DNA of 64,000 bases. It comes from Brevibacterium jeotgali (GTDB lineage: Bacteria; Actinomycetota; Actinomycetes; Actinomycetales; Brevibacteriaceae). Of the stretch, positions 52,453-62,489 are shown piece after piece (within the stretch, counting starts at the first letter, position 1; every line of letters begins with the position of its first letter). The stretch is taken from contig NZ_FXZM01000006.1 of assembly GCF_900169175.1 (NCBI RefSeq), forward strand, positions 62,001 to 126,000. The letters run 5' to 3'. The notes under the pieces were generated by a model. That model was not told where the DNA came from, did no database searches, and saw only the letters and a program-made list of their open reading frames with translations. The translations under genes and the position numbers were made by a program.

Positions 52453-55140
52453 TCACCCGTCTTCTGCGCGGGCGACCGCCGCGTCGAGCTGATTCTTGGG
52501 GATCTTACGCCGCCCGCGGCGGAACGTCCTGAACAGGCCGCCCACCAGCACGAGCGCCAGAGCGGAACCGATCGCGATCGTTGCAGTGTTCTCCCAGTCC
52601 GCGCGCACACGGATCAGCAGCTCGGTGTTCTGCGGCAGCACGTCGCCGTCGACGGTGAGCAGTCGGACGGTCGAGTTGACGTCCGCGTTCGCGAGGCCGC
52701 GCACCGGTACATCCACGCTGCGGGACTCCTCGGGGCCCAGTGTGACGATGTCGGAGACTTCGGTGCTGAGCTGCGGGGTGGGCGATTCGACGTGCAGGCG
52801 CACCCGTGCGGTCCGGTCTGTCGAGTTCTCGATGCGGACGGGGATCATCGCCTGCTCACCGGTGACGAGCAGCACGGAGGACCCGGGCTCCGGGCGCACA
52901 CCCTCCGCGATCCTGTCGACCCATCCGGTCGCGTGCTCGGTGCAGGTGTCAGCGCGATCCGCTTCGATGACGCCCGTGCCCGTGCACACGAGCAGTGTCC
53001 GTGCCATGTCGCGGCGCGCGGCTTCCGCATCCGCGAAGGCGTGGGACGCCTCCGTTCCCGCCGTGTACTGCTCCTGCAGCGATGCGAGGTATGTGCTCGC
53101 ATCCGCTGCCTGCTTCCCGGCGTGAGCATCGGCCTCGGCTCCGAGCTCGCCCGGACCGCCGCCGGACCGGTCAGCGTCGGTTCCGCCAGCACCCGGCACA
53201 CCTGCTTCCGGTTCCGCGTCGGATGCATGCGTGCCGGCGACCTCGGGCATCTCGACGAGGGGGCCTCGGGCGACGGGTTCCGTGTCCATCAGCTGGTCGA
53301 GGGCGGCGCCGTTGACCCAGGGAGCACCGGCGAGCTCGTCCGCGAGGTCCGCCAGGCCGGTCCCGGCAGCCGTCCGCGGCAGGGTGAGGAGCAGCGAACG
53401 GGAGTCGAAGGGCCGCTCTGCGGTGACCGCTGCGGACAGGGCGAGGAACTGCCCCGGCGCTGCGGAATCCCCCGTGGAATGGGCCGCAGCCGCCTCAGAC
53501 AGTCCGGAATCGGCCACCAGCGTCCGCAGGACGGTCTGTTCGCCCGCGGACGCACCGTCCGTCGGATCCTCCGCGGCGCCGGGCTGTGGTCGGGCGCCGT
53601 CGACGGAGACCGCCGAGTTCGCCGACGACGTGTACCAGGTCAGCGACGGCTGCTGGGTGTCGGAGAGGATCACGGTCTCCGCGCCGGCCTCCGCGATCGC
53701 GTCGAGGTCCTCGGCGTGGACCGTCCCGGATGCCGGCCACAGCACGTCGGTGCTTCCTCCGAGGGTCGACTCGACGAGCTCGCGCTCCTCCATCGCCATC
53801 TGCGTGAGCGCGCTCATATCCGAGTGCCACAGCGAGGTGAGGTGCGCATCGGCCCACGGGAGGGCGACGATCTCGCGATCGTGCGCCAGCGCTGTGAAGT
53901 CCTCGTACCACTGAGTGAGGTGCGGGTAGGACTCCTGGACCTCATCGCTGGGCGCGGTGGGCAGGTCGCCGGCACCGTCGGGCGCCGTCGTCCCGTCGCC
54001 CTCACCGCCCGCGCCTCCGCTGTCGTCCTCTGCCGGGTCAGGGGTCTGCACGTCTGCACCGGGACGAGGCGCATCATTGTCTGCGGGAGCGTCCTGTGAC
54101 GGATCCTCTCCGTTCCCGGTGTCTTCCTGAGGCTCGTCGCCCTCCCCGGACTCTCCGAGCCCGTCGGCTCCGTCTGAGCCTCCTTGGTCCCCCGCTCCCT
54201 CGTCTGCTTCCGCTGCGAGGTCCAGAGCGGCGGTGACAGAGGCCAGCAGGCGCGGATCCACCGCGAGGACCGATTCCGGCAGAGTGTCCGCAGCGGTGAC
54301 CGCACGGCGGAGGGCACCGGCGTAGTCGCCTGTGGCGTCTGCATCCGCGGCCTGCTCGAGCAGTTCGGGCTCGATGAGAGGTCCCCCGTCCGTGTCCGTC
54401 GCGTCGAGGGTGATGGGGAGGACGGTCGTCACCTCGGTGCGATCGATGCCGGGATCCGGATGCCACACGGTGAAGGCGGGCGCGGTGGCGAGAACGCTGC
54501 TCGTGCCTGCTCCCGCAGGATTCTCCGGTTCTGCCGCGGCGGTCCCGCGAAGGGCTGCGCCCAGTCCGTACGCGCCCCACGTGCTCACGGCGGAGCCGCT
54601 GGTCCCGAACTGATCGGCGGGGATCGTGAACGTGAACTCCGTCTGCTCCCCGGGCTCGATGGTCGTGGGGAGGTCCGGCACCTCGAGAGTCGGTTCGTCC
54701 GAGTCCTCATCGCCCTCGTCGTCCTGGCCGTCGCCGGTGTCGTCAGGCGGTTCGGGAGGTTCGTCGTCAGAGCTCGCGAGCAGGACCGTCGCCGTCTGCT
54801 GCTCGACCCAGTCGTTCACGTCGTCGCGCATCGCGAGGCGGTTCGACGAGCGGACGAGGTCCACGCGGCTCGGTGAGAAGTCCGCGGAGGTCGGATTGAC
54901 GATGCGCCCGGTCACCGTGAGTGCTCCGTCGCGCTCCATCCACGGGCTCACCTCGTCGATGACGACGCGAGGTGAGGCGGTCGGGTCCTCGGTGGGGGCC
55001 TCGGCGCCGGCATCAGGCAGCTGCTGGGCACGGGCATCGGTGCCCCACGCGAGCGGTGTCAGTGCGAGTGCGCACGCAGCTGCACCCGCGGCCCATCGTA
55101 CGAGGGGAGTGCGGGTGCGGCGGCGGAGAGCGGACGGCAC
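52453..55140 (-). CDS. DUF6049 family secreted/membrane-anchored protein
   Basis: 895 residues. It has an N-terminal signal peptide (Arg-rich start, then AAGAAACALALTPLAWG, cleavage near ARAQ), a very large extracytoplasmic part with an acidic Gly/Asp/Glu-rich insert, and a C-terminal helix (IAIGSALALVLVGGLF) with a basic cytoplasmic tail. The family is encoded between the NUDIX gene and murJ in most actinobacteria (Rv3909 in M. tuberculosis) and has no established role; a cell-wall function is inferred from context. The GTG at 55140 lies nine bases after the NUDIX stop; the ribosome site is weak, so coupling is likely. Confidence 0.85.
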   Translation of the reverse strand: MPSALRRRTRTPLVRWAAGAAACALALTPLAWGTDARAQQLPDAGAEAPTEDPTASPRVVIDEVSPWMERDGALTVTGRIVNPTSADFSPSRVDLVRSSNRLAMRDDVNDWVEQQTATVLLASSDDEPPEPPDDTGDGQDDEGDEDSDEPTLEVPDLPTTIEPGEQTEFTFTIPADQFGTSGSAVSTWGAYGLGAALRGTAAAEPENPAGAGTSSVLATAPAFTVWHPDPGIDRTEVTTVLPITLDATDTDGGPLIEPELLEQAADADATGDYAGALRRAVTAADTLPESVLAVDPRLLASVTAALDLAAEADEGAGDQGGSDGADGLGESGEGDEPQEDTGNGEDPSQDAPADNDAPRPGADVQTPDPAEDDSGGAGGEGDGTTAPDGAGDLPTAPSDEVQESYPHLTQWYEDFTALAHDREIVALPWADAHLTSLWHSDMSALTQMAMEERELVESTLGGSTDVLWPASGTVHAEDLDAIAEAGAETVILSDTQQPSLTWYTSSANSAVSVDGARPQPGAAEDPTDGASAGEQTVLRTLVADSGLSEAAAAHSTGDSAAPGQFLALSAAVTAERPFDSRSLLLTLPRTAAGTGLADLADELAGAPWVNGAALDQLMDTEPVARGPLVEMPEVAGTHASDAEPEAGVPGAGGTDADRSGGGPGELGAEADAHAGKQAADASTYLASLQEQYTAGTEASHAFADAEAARRDMARTLLVCTGTGVIEADRADTCTEHATGWVDRIAEGVRPEPGSSVLLVTGEQAMIPVRIENSTDRTARVRLHVESPTPQLSTEVSDIVTLGPEESRSVDVPVRGLANADVNSTVRLLTVDGDVLPQNTELLIRVRADWENTATIAIGSALALVLVGGLFRTFRRGRRKIPKNQLDAAVARAEDG

Positions 55141-55148
55141 AGGAGAGC

Positions 55149-55661
55149 TCAGCGCCGGTCGGTCTGCAGCATGGAGACCAGCGAGCGGGCCGCCGCGACG
55201 ATACGGCGCTCGTTGGCGAAGGAGAGCCTCTCACCCAGCTCGTCGAGCGGCACCCATGCCGCCTCGACCGCCTCATGATCAGGGTCGTTCTCCACCGTGA
55301 TGGCGCCGCCGGTCGCACGGAGGAGGAAGTGGTGCACCACCTTGTGGATGCGATTGCCGGAGACGGAGAACCAGTAGTCGACGGATCCCAGGGGTGCGAT
55401 GACGCTGCCCACGATGCCGGTCTCCTCTGCGATCTCGCGACGTGCGGCCTCAGCGGAGGTCTCGCCGTCCTCGAGGTGGCCCTTCGGCAGGCACCACTCG
55501 AGACGACCGGCCCGATTGATGCGGGCGATGATCGCGACATCCAGTGTGGGGGCCTCGAAATCCACGACGATGCCGCCCGCGGAGGTCTCCTCCGTCGTGG
55601 AGGAGCGCACCGGGAACGGCCCCGGCTTCGGCATCCTCGGTCTGGGCATGGGTCGCGACAT
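55149..55661 (-). CDS. NUDIX hydrolase
   Basis: 170 residues. The Nudix box GHLEDGETSAEAARREIAEE continues into TGI and is complete, with the catalytic Glu residues that bind Mg2+. It is preceded by EWCLPK, the usual G/PK entry. Such enzymes hydrolyse nucleoside diphosphates linked to another group; the substrate is unknown. The ATG at 55661 is seven bases after TAGAGT on the minus strand, which suggests a leaderless mRNA; a GTG two codons earlier is an alternative. It heads the operon to DUF6049 and murJ and diverges from pcnA, as in mycobacteria. Confidence 0.9.
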   Translation of the reverse strand: MSRPMPRPRMPKPGPFPVRSSTTEETSAGGIVVDFEAPTLDVAIIARINRAGRLEWCLPKGHLEDGETSAEAARREIAEETGIVGSVIAPLGSVDYWFSVSGNRIHKVVHHFLLRATGGAITVENDPDHEAVEAAWVPLDELGERLSFANERRIVAAARSLVSMLQTDRR

Positions 55662-56105
55662 GGTCACACTCTAACCAAGCGCTCTGGAGATCCCCTGATG
55701 CCACGAGGGTGGGAGGTCGGGTAGGGACGTGGCCGAGTCGTCGTTCCCGCACACCCGCACAGTGAGTCGTCACTGGTGCACGCTTTCGCGGTCTGATGTG
55801 TGCTGCGGTGACGGGTCAGCGGGCATCCGCCCCACTTGACCCTCACAGAGTGAGAGGGTCTTCTCTGGATCGCAGGAGGTGGTCCGGATGACCGGAGTGA
55901 ATTATGTGAGGCGGGCGTTGACCGCGGACGACGGAGCCCTGCGGCTGCGGGCGGCGATGGAAGCGGGGACGCGACCGGACCCGGCGAGGGCGACGACAGT
56001 CCTCAGCCGTCCGGACGCTGAGCACTGTCCGCCGGGCCGGTAGGCTTGTGCGCGCTCCGGGCCCCGCAGGGCCACGGATGACGGCACCGATCAGGAGGAG
56101 ACAGC
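55662..56105. promoter_or_regulatory. Divergent NUDIX/pcnA control region
   Basis: No gene seen. TAGGCT at 56041-56046 is a possible pcnA -10. GACCCTC/GAGGGTC (55838-55844 with 55854-55860) forms a small hairpin followed by TTCTCT and could be a terminator or leader structure. Confidence 0.4.
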
Positions 56106-57560
56106 GTGGACGCAGCACAGGCGCACGCGAGGATGCTCGAGGCACTCGACGGGCTCTCCCACGTCCTCGACCCGCTGGCGCAGAGGTTCGCGGCCCGCGG
56201 CTATGAGCTCGCGCTGGTGGGCGGCTCTGTCCGCGACGCTCTGCTCGGCCGTGACATGCCCGATCTGGACTTCACGACCGATGCCCGCCCCGACGACATC
56301 TTGTCCACTATCAAGGGGTGGGCCGACGCGCACTGGGACATCGGGAAGCGCTTCGGCACGATCGGCCTGCGCAAGGGCGACCGGCTCATCGAGATCACGA
56401 CCTACCGGGCAGAGCAGTACGACGCGGACTCCCGGAAGCCCGTCGTGGCCTTCGGGGACACCCTCGACGACGACCTCGTGCGCCGCGACTTCACGATCGG
56501 TGCGATGGCCGTCCGCCTCCCCGGTCGCGTCTTCGTCGACCCGCACGGAGGTCTCACGGACCTCGCCGCCGGTGTCATCCGCACGCCCGGCACACCGGAG
56601 GACTCCTTCTCCGACGACCCGCTGCGCATGATGCGCGGTGCGCGCTTCTCCTCGCAGCTCGACTTCGCGGTCGCCCCCGAGGTCCGCGAGGCGATGACCC
56701 GCATGAGCGAGCGCATCGACATCATCTCCGCCGAACGCGTCCGCGATGAGCTCATCAAGCTGGTGACGGGCCTGCGACCACGGGCGGGCATCGAGCTGCT
56801 CGTCGACACCGGCATCGGCGACCACGTCCTCCCCGAGTTCGCCGCACTGCGCGATCAGCAGGACGAGCACAACCGTCACAAGGACGTGTACGAGCATTCC
56901 CTCACCGTCCTCGACCAGACCGTGGGGCTGGAGCCGAGGTACGCGGTGGACGATCCGGACGATCCGTCCGCGTTCGCCGCGCAGGACTTCATCGTGCGCT
57001 TCGCCGCGCTCATGCACGATGTGGGAAAGCCCAGGACACGACGGTTCGACGAAAACGGCGGTGTGACGTTCCACCACCACGACATCGTGGGCGCCAAGCT
57101 CACCGCGAAGCGGATGAAGGCGCTCGCCTTCGACAAGGACACGACGAAGAAGGTCGCGAAGCTCGTGGAGCTGCACCTGCGGTTCTACGGCTACGGCGAT
57201 GCCGGCTGGACCGACTCCGCCGTGCGCCGCTACGTGACGGATGCCGGTGATCAGCTGCGGCGCCTCCACATCCTCACCCGCTCGGACGTGACGACCCGCA
57301 ACAGGCGCAAGGCGCAGCGACTGGCGCGGAACTACGACGACCTCGAACACCGGATCGCGGCGCTGGAGGAGAAGGAGAAGCTCGACTCCATCCGCCCGGA
57401 GCTCGATGGGAAGCAGATCATGGACCTCCTCGGGATCCCGCCCGGTCCGCTCGTCGGGCAGGCATACCGCCATATGCTCGAGATCCGCATGGAGGACGGG
57501 ATCGTCGGACCGGAAGAAGCGGAGCGCCGCCTGCGCGAGTGGTACGCGCAGCAGGGCTGA
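56106..57560 (+). CDS. pcnA: CCA-adding tRNA nucleotidyltransferase
   Basis: 484 residues. Class II nucleotidyltransferase head: LALVGGSVRDALLGRDMPDL with the metal-binding Asp pair (DLDFTTDA), RRDFTIGAMAVRLPG and RMMRGARFSSQLDF. An HD domain follows (FAALMHDVGKPRTRRF). The protein adds or repairs the CCA end of tRNAs. Both tRNA genes in this window lack an encoded CCA, so this activity is needed. The GTG at 56106 follows GGAGGAGACAGC. The position opposite NUDIX-DUF6049-murJ is the conserved actinobacterial arrangement. Confidence 0.96.
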   Translation: MDAAQAHARMLEALDGLSHVLDPLAQRFAARGYELALVGGSVRDALLGRDMPDLDFTTDARPDDILSTIKGWADAHWDIGKRFGTIGLRKGDRLIEITTYRAEQYDADSRKPVVAFGDTLDDDLVRRDFTIGAMAVRLPGRVFVDPHGGLTDLAAGVIRTPGTPEDSFSDDPLRMMRGARFSSQLDFAVAPEVREAMTRMSERIDIISAERVRDELIKLVTGLRPRAGIELLVDTGIGDHVLPEFAALRDQQDEHNRHKDVYEHSLTVLDQTVGLEPRYAVDDPDDPSAFAAQDFIVRFAALMHDVGKPRTRRFDENGGVTFHHHDIVGAKLTAKRMKALAFDKDTTKKVAKLVELHLRFYGYGDAGWTDSAVRRYVTDAGDQLRRLHILTRSDVTTRNRRKAQRLARNYDDLEHRIAALEEKEKLDSIRPELDGKQIMDLLGIPPGPLVGQAYRHMLEIRMEDGIVGPEEAERRLREWYAQQG

Positions 57561-57704
57561 GCCAGCCTGCGGATCCGCAGACACCCCTGCCGGATCGGCG
57601 TATCCGAGCCTCCGACCTGGACTGATACCGCGGCTGATACATTTGCCGCAGACGTCGTGCGTGCGCATTCCCGCATGGCCGCCCCAGGATTCGAAGGAGA
57701 ACTC

Positions 57705-59573
57705 ATGGCCACAGTCCAGTCAGCCGATGACGGCGTACCGCAGGCGGATTCGGCCGGGACCGCCACGGAGCAGTTCCGCACCGTTCGAGACTCCCTCCTC
57801 ACCCATCGACTGGACATCGACGCCGCCCGCGCCGCCTTCGCGTGGCCGGAGTTCGAGCACTTCAACTTCGCCGCGGACTGGTTCGATCCCCTGGCCAGGG
57901 GGAACGATGATCCCGCACTGTGGATCATCGAGGGCGACGGCACCGAGCAGACGTGGTCGTTCGATCAGCTGCGCCGTCGGTCGAACCAGGTCGCCAACCT
58001 GCTGCGGAATGCCGGCGTGCGACGCGGCAGCCGCGTCATGGTGATGCTCGGCAACCGGGTCGAGCTGTGGGAGACGATGCTCGCCGGCATCCGCCTGGGC
58101 GCCGTGCTGCTGCCGACCACCGTGCAGCTGGGGCCCAAGGACCTGGAGGACCGCGCCGTGCGCGGCGAAGCCGACTTCGTCGTCGCCGCGGCCGAGGACG
58201 CCGCGAAGTTCGACGACGTGGACCGTGAGATCGTGCGCGTCGTCATCGACGTGCCCGACTCCTCAGCAGCCGCCGTGGGCGACGGCTCCGTGTCCTACGC
58301 GGACTCCGCTGCCGAATCCGACGAGTTCGAGACCGACGAGCTGACCCGGGCCGACGAGCTCCTCCTCCTCTACTTCACCTCCGGCACGACGTCGAAGGCG
58401 AAGATGGTCGCCCACACCCACACCTCCTACCCCGTGGGGCACCTGTCCTCGATGTACTGGATGGGTCTGGAACCCGGAGACCGCCATCTCAACATTGCGT
58501 CCCCCGGCTGGGCGAAGCACGCCTGGTCGAACTTCTTCACCCCCTGGATCGCGGGCGCCTGCGTCGTCATCGTGAACTACGCGCGGTTCGATGCGACCGA
58601 ACTCATGGGCGTGATGGATCGTGTGGGCGTGACGAGCTTCTGCGCTCCGCCCACGGTGTGGCGCATGCTGATCCAGGCTGATCTCAGCAGGCTCGAGACT
58701 CCGCCGCAGAAGGCACTGGGGGCCGGTGAGCCGCTCAACCCGGAGGTCATCGCGATCGTCGAGCGCGAATGGGGTGTGTCTATCCGTGATGGCTTCGGGC
58801 AGACGGAGACGACCCTGCAGATCGGCAATCCCCCCGGTCACCGGACGAAGCCCGGCGCGATGGGTGTCGCCATGCCCGGCTACGACCCCGTCCTCATCGA
58901 TCCCGCGACGGGTGAGGAGACGGCTGAGGGCGAGATCTGCCTGCGCATCGACCCGCGACCTCTGGGGCTGACGATCGGCTACTGGGGCGACGAAGCGAGG
59001 ACTGCCGAGGCGTTCATCGACGGCGTGTATCACACGGGTGACGTGGCGACGAAGGACGAGGACGGGGTCTACACGTACGTGGGGCGCGCCGACGACGTGT
59101 TCAAGGCCAGCGACTACCGCCTGTCGCCCTTCGAGCTCGAGAGCGTGCTCATCGAGCACGAAGCCGTCGCCGAGGCCGCGGTCGTGCCGTCGCCCGATCC
59201 GCTGCGCCTCGCGGTGCCGAAGGCCTACGTCGTGCTGCGCGGCGGGTTCGAGCCGACGGCGGAGACCGCCGAGGACATCCTCCGCTTCTGCCGGGAGAAC
59301 CTCGCCCCCTACAAGCGGATCAGGCGCATCGAGTTCGCTGACCTCCCGAAGACGATCTCCGGGAAGATCCGCCGCGTCGAGCTGCGGGCCCGCGAGCGGG
59401 AGCTCCACGGGGATTCCGGAAGCGTACCCTCCGCCGGTGCGGTGGTCGGATCAGGCGGGGCCGGATCCGCGGGAACCTCGGGTGCATCGACGGTCGACGG
59501 TGGGGATTCCGAGCATGCGGAACCTGGGGTCCGGGAATGGGCGGACACGGACTTTCCGGCGCTCAAGGGGTGA
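57705..59573 (+). CDS. AMP-forming acyl-CoA synthetase (medium-chain/acetyl type)
   Basis: 622 residues of the ANL superfamily: P-loop LYFTSGTTSKAKMVAHTHTS, GFGQTETTLQ, YHTGDVATKDEDGVYTYVGR, FKASDYRLSPFELESVL and the C-terminal catalytic-Lys motif PKTISGKIRRVELR. The N-terminal WPEFEHFNFAADWFDPLARG is the acetyl/medium-chain CoA synthetase linker. A Gly/Ser-rich tail of about 50 residues follows. It differs clearly from the ligase at 3863. The ATG at 57705 follows AAGGAG; a longer frame from 57657 is unlikely. Substrate unknown. Confidence 0.88.
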   Translation: MATVQSADDGVPQADSAGTATEQFRTVRDSLLTHRLDIDAARAAFAWPEFEHFNFAADWFDPLARGNDDPALWIIEGDGTEQTWSFDQLRRRSNQVANLLRNAGVRRGSRVMVMLGNRVELWETMLAGIRLGAVLLPTTVQLGPKDLEDRAVRGEADFVVAAAEDAAKFDDVDREIVRVVIDVPDSSAAAVGDGSVSYADSAAESDEFETDELTRADELLLLYFTSGTTSKAKMVAHTHTSYPVGHLSSMYWMGLEPGDRHLNIASPGWAKHAWSNFFTPWIAGACVVIVNYARFDATELMGVMDRVGVTSFCAPPTVWRMLIQADLSRLETPPQKALGAGEPLNPEVIAIVEREWGVSIRDGFGQTETTLQIGNPPGHRTKPGAMGVAMPGYDPVLIDPATGEETAEGEICLRIDPRPLGLTIGYWGDEARTAEAFIDGVYHTGDVATKDEDGVYTYVGRADDVFKASDYRLSPFELESVLIEHEAVAEAAVVPSPDPLRLAVPKAYVVLRGGFEPTAETAEDILRFCRENLAPYKRIRRIEFADLPKTISGKIRRVELRARERELHGDSGSVPSAGAVVGSGGAGSAGTSGASTVDGGDSEHAEPGVREWADTDFPALKG

Positions 59574-59776
59574 AGCGCATCACGATGTGATGTGATTCCG
59601 GCACGGCGAGGCGCATTCTGACCGCCCGGTGCGCGTTCAGGCGCTTACCATGAATGCGTGCTTGAATCGACGGGTTGTCGGCACGCTGGACGTGCATGCG
59701 ACTGCCGGGTCTCTCCCGCTGCAGTGATGTCCCGCTGTGCGATGACCCGTCCCACACCTCGACAGCGGAGGACTCC

Positions 59777-62248
59777 GTGACCCCACCCGAAACTCCTAGG
59801 CATGCCGGTTCGCAGAGCCGTCATCGCAGCGGCTCGACCGCTGCGAAGGCGGGTGCGAAGGCCAGTGCCGGCGCCGCCGCGACGGCGAACGGCGCCAAGG
59901 GCGCGTCCTCACGGTTCGCCCGCTGGGTCGGCTACCCCCGCCCCGGCCGGACAGGCTGGCGCAGGTGGGTCCCCGCTCTCCGCCATTGGGCTGTCGCAGT
60001 GCTGCTGTTCGTCGCGCTGGGACTGGGTGCCTTCGGTATCGGCTACGCGGTGACGGACGTCCCCGAGCCCAACGTGGAGGCCTCGGGCCAGACGTCGACC
60101 GTCTACTACCAGGACGGTGAGACGGAAGTGGGGTCGTTCTCCGCGGAGGATCGGACCAGCGTGTCGATCGACGAGATCTCTCCGGCTGTGCGGCAGGCTG
60201 CGATCGCAGCGGAGGACCAGTCGTTCTATGAGAACCGCGGGATCTCGTTCCGCGGTCTGACCCGGGCGGTGTGGGGCGTCGTGACCGACGACTACGCGGG
60301 CGGCGGATCGACCATCACCCAGCAGTACGTCAAGAACTTCTACCTCACCAATGAGCGCTCCATCGACCGCAAGGTCCAGGAGATGTTCATCTCGCTGAAG
60401 ATCGATCAGGAGCTCTCGAAGGACGAGGTCCTGGCGAACTACCTCAACACGATCTACCTGGGGCGCCAGAGCTACGGCATCGAGGTGGCGGCGAACAACT
60501 ACTTCGACAAGCCGGCGAGCGAGCTCGACGTGGCGGAGAGCGCCCTGTTGGCGGCGATGATCCAGCGCCCCGGCGCCGCCGACCCGGCAGAGGAGCCGGA
60601 GCAGTACGAGGACCGCTTCCGGTACGTGCTCGACGGAATGGTGAGGCTGGACTACCTCACCGAGGAGGAGGCGGCATCGACGGAGATGCCGGACGTCAAG
60701 GAGAACCCGAAGGACAATCAGTATCAGGGCCAGAACGGCTACCTGCTGTCGACCGTCATGAACGAGCTGAAGTCCGTGGGCTACACGGAGGACGAGCTCA
60801 ACCGCGGCGGCTTCGACATCGTGTCGACGTTCGACGAAGGCGCGGTGGAGGCCGCAGTGGACGCGGTCGAGGCGCTGCCGGAGTTGAACGACGGCATGCA
60901 CGTGGGACTGTCGTCCGTCGATCCGGCGACCGGAGGCGTCGTGGCGATCTACGGCGGAGAGGACTACCTGGAGCGGGCACAGAACTCCGCCACCCAGGAC
61001 ACGGCGCAGGCGGGATCGACCTTCAAGGTCTTCACCCTCGTGGCGGGCCTGGAGAACGGATTCCGCCTGACGGACTACTTCACCGGCACCAGCGGGACGA
61101 CCTTCAACTTCGACGGCACGCCGTGGACTGTCGGCAACTACGGCAACTCCTCCTACGGATCCGTGAGCCTGCTGCGGGCGACCCAGTCGTCGATCAACAC
61201 CGCGTACGCGCAGCTGAACATCGAGGTGGGACCGGAGAACACCATGGAGGTCGCACAGCGCGCGGGCTTCCCGGAGAACACTGTGGGGCTCGATACCAAT
61301 GCGTCGAACGTGCTGGGCACAGCGAGCCCGACGGTCACGCAGATGGCCGGTGCGTTCTCGACGTTCGCAGCGGAGGGCGTGCATCACCAGGTCCACTTCG
61401 TCGATTCGGTGACTGATCCCGAGGGAGAGGTCGTCCACGAAGCGGAGGCGAAGGGCGACCAGGCGATCGACCAGGCCGTCGCGGCTGAGACCTCCTACGC
61501 GCTGAGCAATGTGGTGACCGGAGGCTCCGGTTCGTATGCAAACAACCTCGGACGCCCGGCTGCGGGAAAGACCGGTACGTCGCAGAACGCGTATTCGGCA
61601 TGGTTCGCCGGGTACACCCCGAATCTGTCGACCGCCGTGTCGATCTTCCGTGAGGACGGGAACGGCAACCCGGTCGAGATCGGGCCGTACGGCGGTCGCG
61701 GTGAGATCACCGGAGGCTCCTTCCCGACGATGGTGTGGACCGATTACATGATCGGTGCGGTCGACGCGATGGATCTGCCGGTCGAGCAGTTCCCCGAGCG
61801 CGGTGAGCTGCCGCAGGTCGAGAAGCCGGCCAACGACTCCGGTGTTCCCGACCAGGCACCCGCCCCGGCCCCGCAGCCGCAGCAGCCGCAGCAGCCGCAG
61901 AACCCGGGCGGCAACGGGGGCGGTGGCGAAGGAGACTCCTCCGAGGAGGACTCCGGAGACGACGCTCGTGAAGAGGAGCCCGAAGAGCCTGAAGAGGACG
62001 AGGGCGACGAAGACGGCGGAGACGAGGACGGCGGTTCCGACGACGGCGGATCAGGCGGCGGCGACAACGACGGCGGCTCCGACGGTGGTTCCGACAGCGG
62101 CTCTGACGGTGGCTCCAACGGCGGCAGCGACGGCGGCTCCGACGGTGGTTCCGATGGCGGCTCTGACGGTGGCTCCAACGGCGGCGGTTCCGACAATGGT
62201 TCCGACGGTGGAGGGATTTTGCCGGACGACATCCCCACGACTGGATGA
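59777..62248 (+). CDS. Class A penicillin-binding protein (transglycosylase/transpeptidase)
   Basis: 823 residues: cytoplasmic Ala-rich tail, one membrane anchor (HWAVAVLLFVALGLGAFGIG), and a GT51 domain (IAAEDQSFYENRGISFRG with catalytic Glu, GGGSTITQQYVKNFYL). The transpeptidase domain has S414-T-F-K417, SSIN and K598-T-G-T-S. It polymerises and cross-links peptidoglycan outside the membrane. After about residue 690 a Pro/Gln, Glu/Asp and finally Gly/Ser/Asp-repeat tail of roughly 130 residues follows. The GTG at 59777 follows GGAGGACTCC. The following membrane gene matches the ponA-Rv0051 neighbourhood of mycobacteria. Confidence 0.93.
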   Translation: MTPPETPRHAGSQSRHRSGSTAAKAGAKASAGAAATANGAKGASSRFARWVGYPRPGRTGWRRWVPALRHWAVAVLLFVALGLGAFGIGYAVTDVPEPNVEASGQTSTVYYQDGETEVGSFSAEDRTSVSIDEISPAVRQAAIAAEDQSFYENRGISFRGLTRAVWGVVTDDYAGGGSTITQQYVKNFYLTNERSIDRKVQEMFISLKIDQELSKDEVLANYLNTIYLGRQSYGIEVAANNYFDKPASELDVAESALLAAMIQRPGAADPAEEPEQYEDRFRYVLDGMVRLDYLTEEEAASTEMPDVKENPKDNQYQGQNGYLLSTVMNELKSVGYTEDELNRGGFDIVSTFDEGAVEAAVDAVEALPELNDGMHVGLSSVDPATGGVVAIYGGEDYLERAQNSATQDTAQAGSTFKVFTLVAGLENGFRLTDYFTGTSGTTFNFDGTPWTVGNYGNSSYGSVSLLRATQSSINTAYAQLNIEVGPENTMEVAQRAGFPENTVGLDTNASNVLGTASPTVTQMAGAFSTFAAEGVHHQVHFVDSVTDPEGEVVHEAEAKGDQAIDQAVAAETSYALSNVVTGGSGSYANNLGRPAAGKTGTSQNAYSAWFAGYTPNLSTAVSIFREDGNGNPVEIGPYGGRGEITGGSFPTMVWTDYMIGAVDAMDLPVEQFPERGELPQVEKPANDSGVPDQAPAPAPQPQQPQQPQNPGGNGGGGEGDSSEEDSGDDAREEEPEEPEEDEGDEDGGDEDGGSDDGGSGGGDNDGGSDGGSDSGSDGGSNGGSDGGSDGGSDGGSDGGSNGGGSDNGSDGGGILPDDIPTTG
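62040..62215 (+). repeat. Gly-Gly-Ser-Asp coding repeat at the end of the PBP gene
   Basis: Irregular 12-bp units encoding variants of GSDGGSDGGSNG make up the last 60 or so codons. Such tracts often vary in length and could span the wall. Confidence 0.75.
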
Positions 62249-62279
62249 GACCCGCGCTGCCTGAGAACAGGTAGTCGAC

Positions 62280-62314
62280 CGAAGGTGGCCCCGCAGCACG
62301 CGGGGCCACCTTCG
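62280..62314 (+). terminator. Strong hairpin terminator after the PBP gene
   Basis: A perfect 15-bp stem CGAAGGTGGCCCCGC with its complement and a five-base loop, 31 bases past the stop. No U-tract. Confidence 0.75.
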
Positions 62315-62476
62315 GCGATTCACGACCCGCACAGTTCGCCAGACTGCCGAGTGAGCAGCACTCGAGTGATCTCATGGCACGTGGCGTCCGAGTCCTGCGC
62401 ACTCGAATTGCCCGTCCTTCGCGGTGGGTTCGTCCCCGTCGGTCCCGCGCGCTCCCGGACCCACTCCCGCGTCACT

Positions 62477-62482
62477 TAGGCT
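62477..62482 (+). promoter_or_regulatory. -10 element for a leaderless transcript
   Basis: TAGGCT is followed by seven bases and then the ATG at 62490, so transcription would start at or next to the start codon. Confidence 0.45.
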
Positions 62483-62489
62483 GGCCCGT

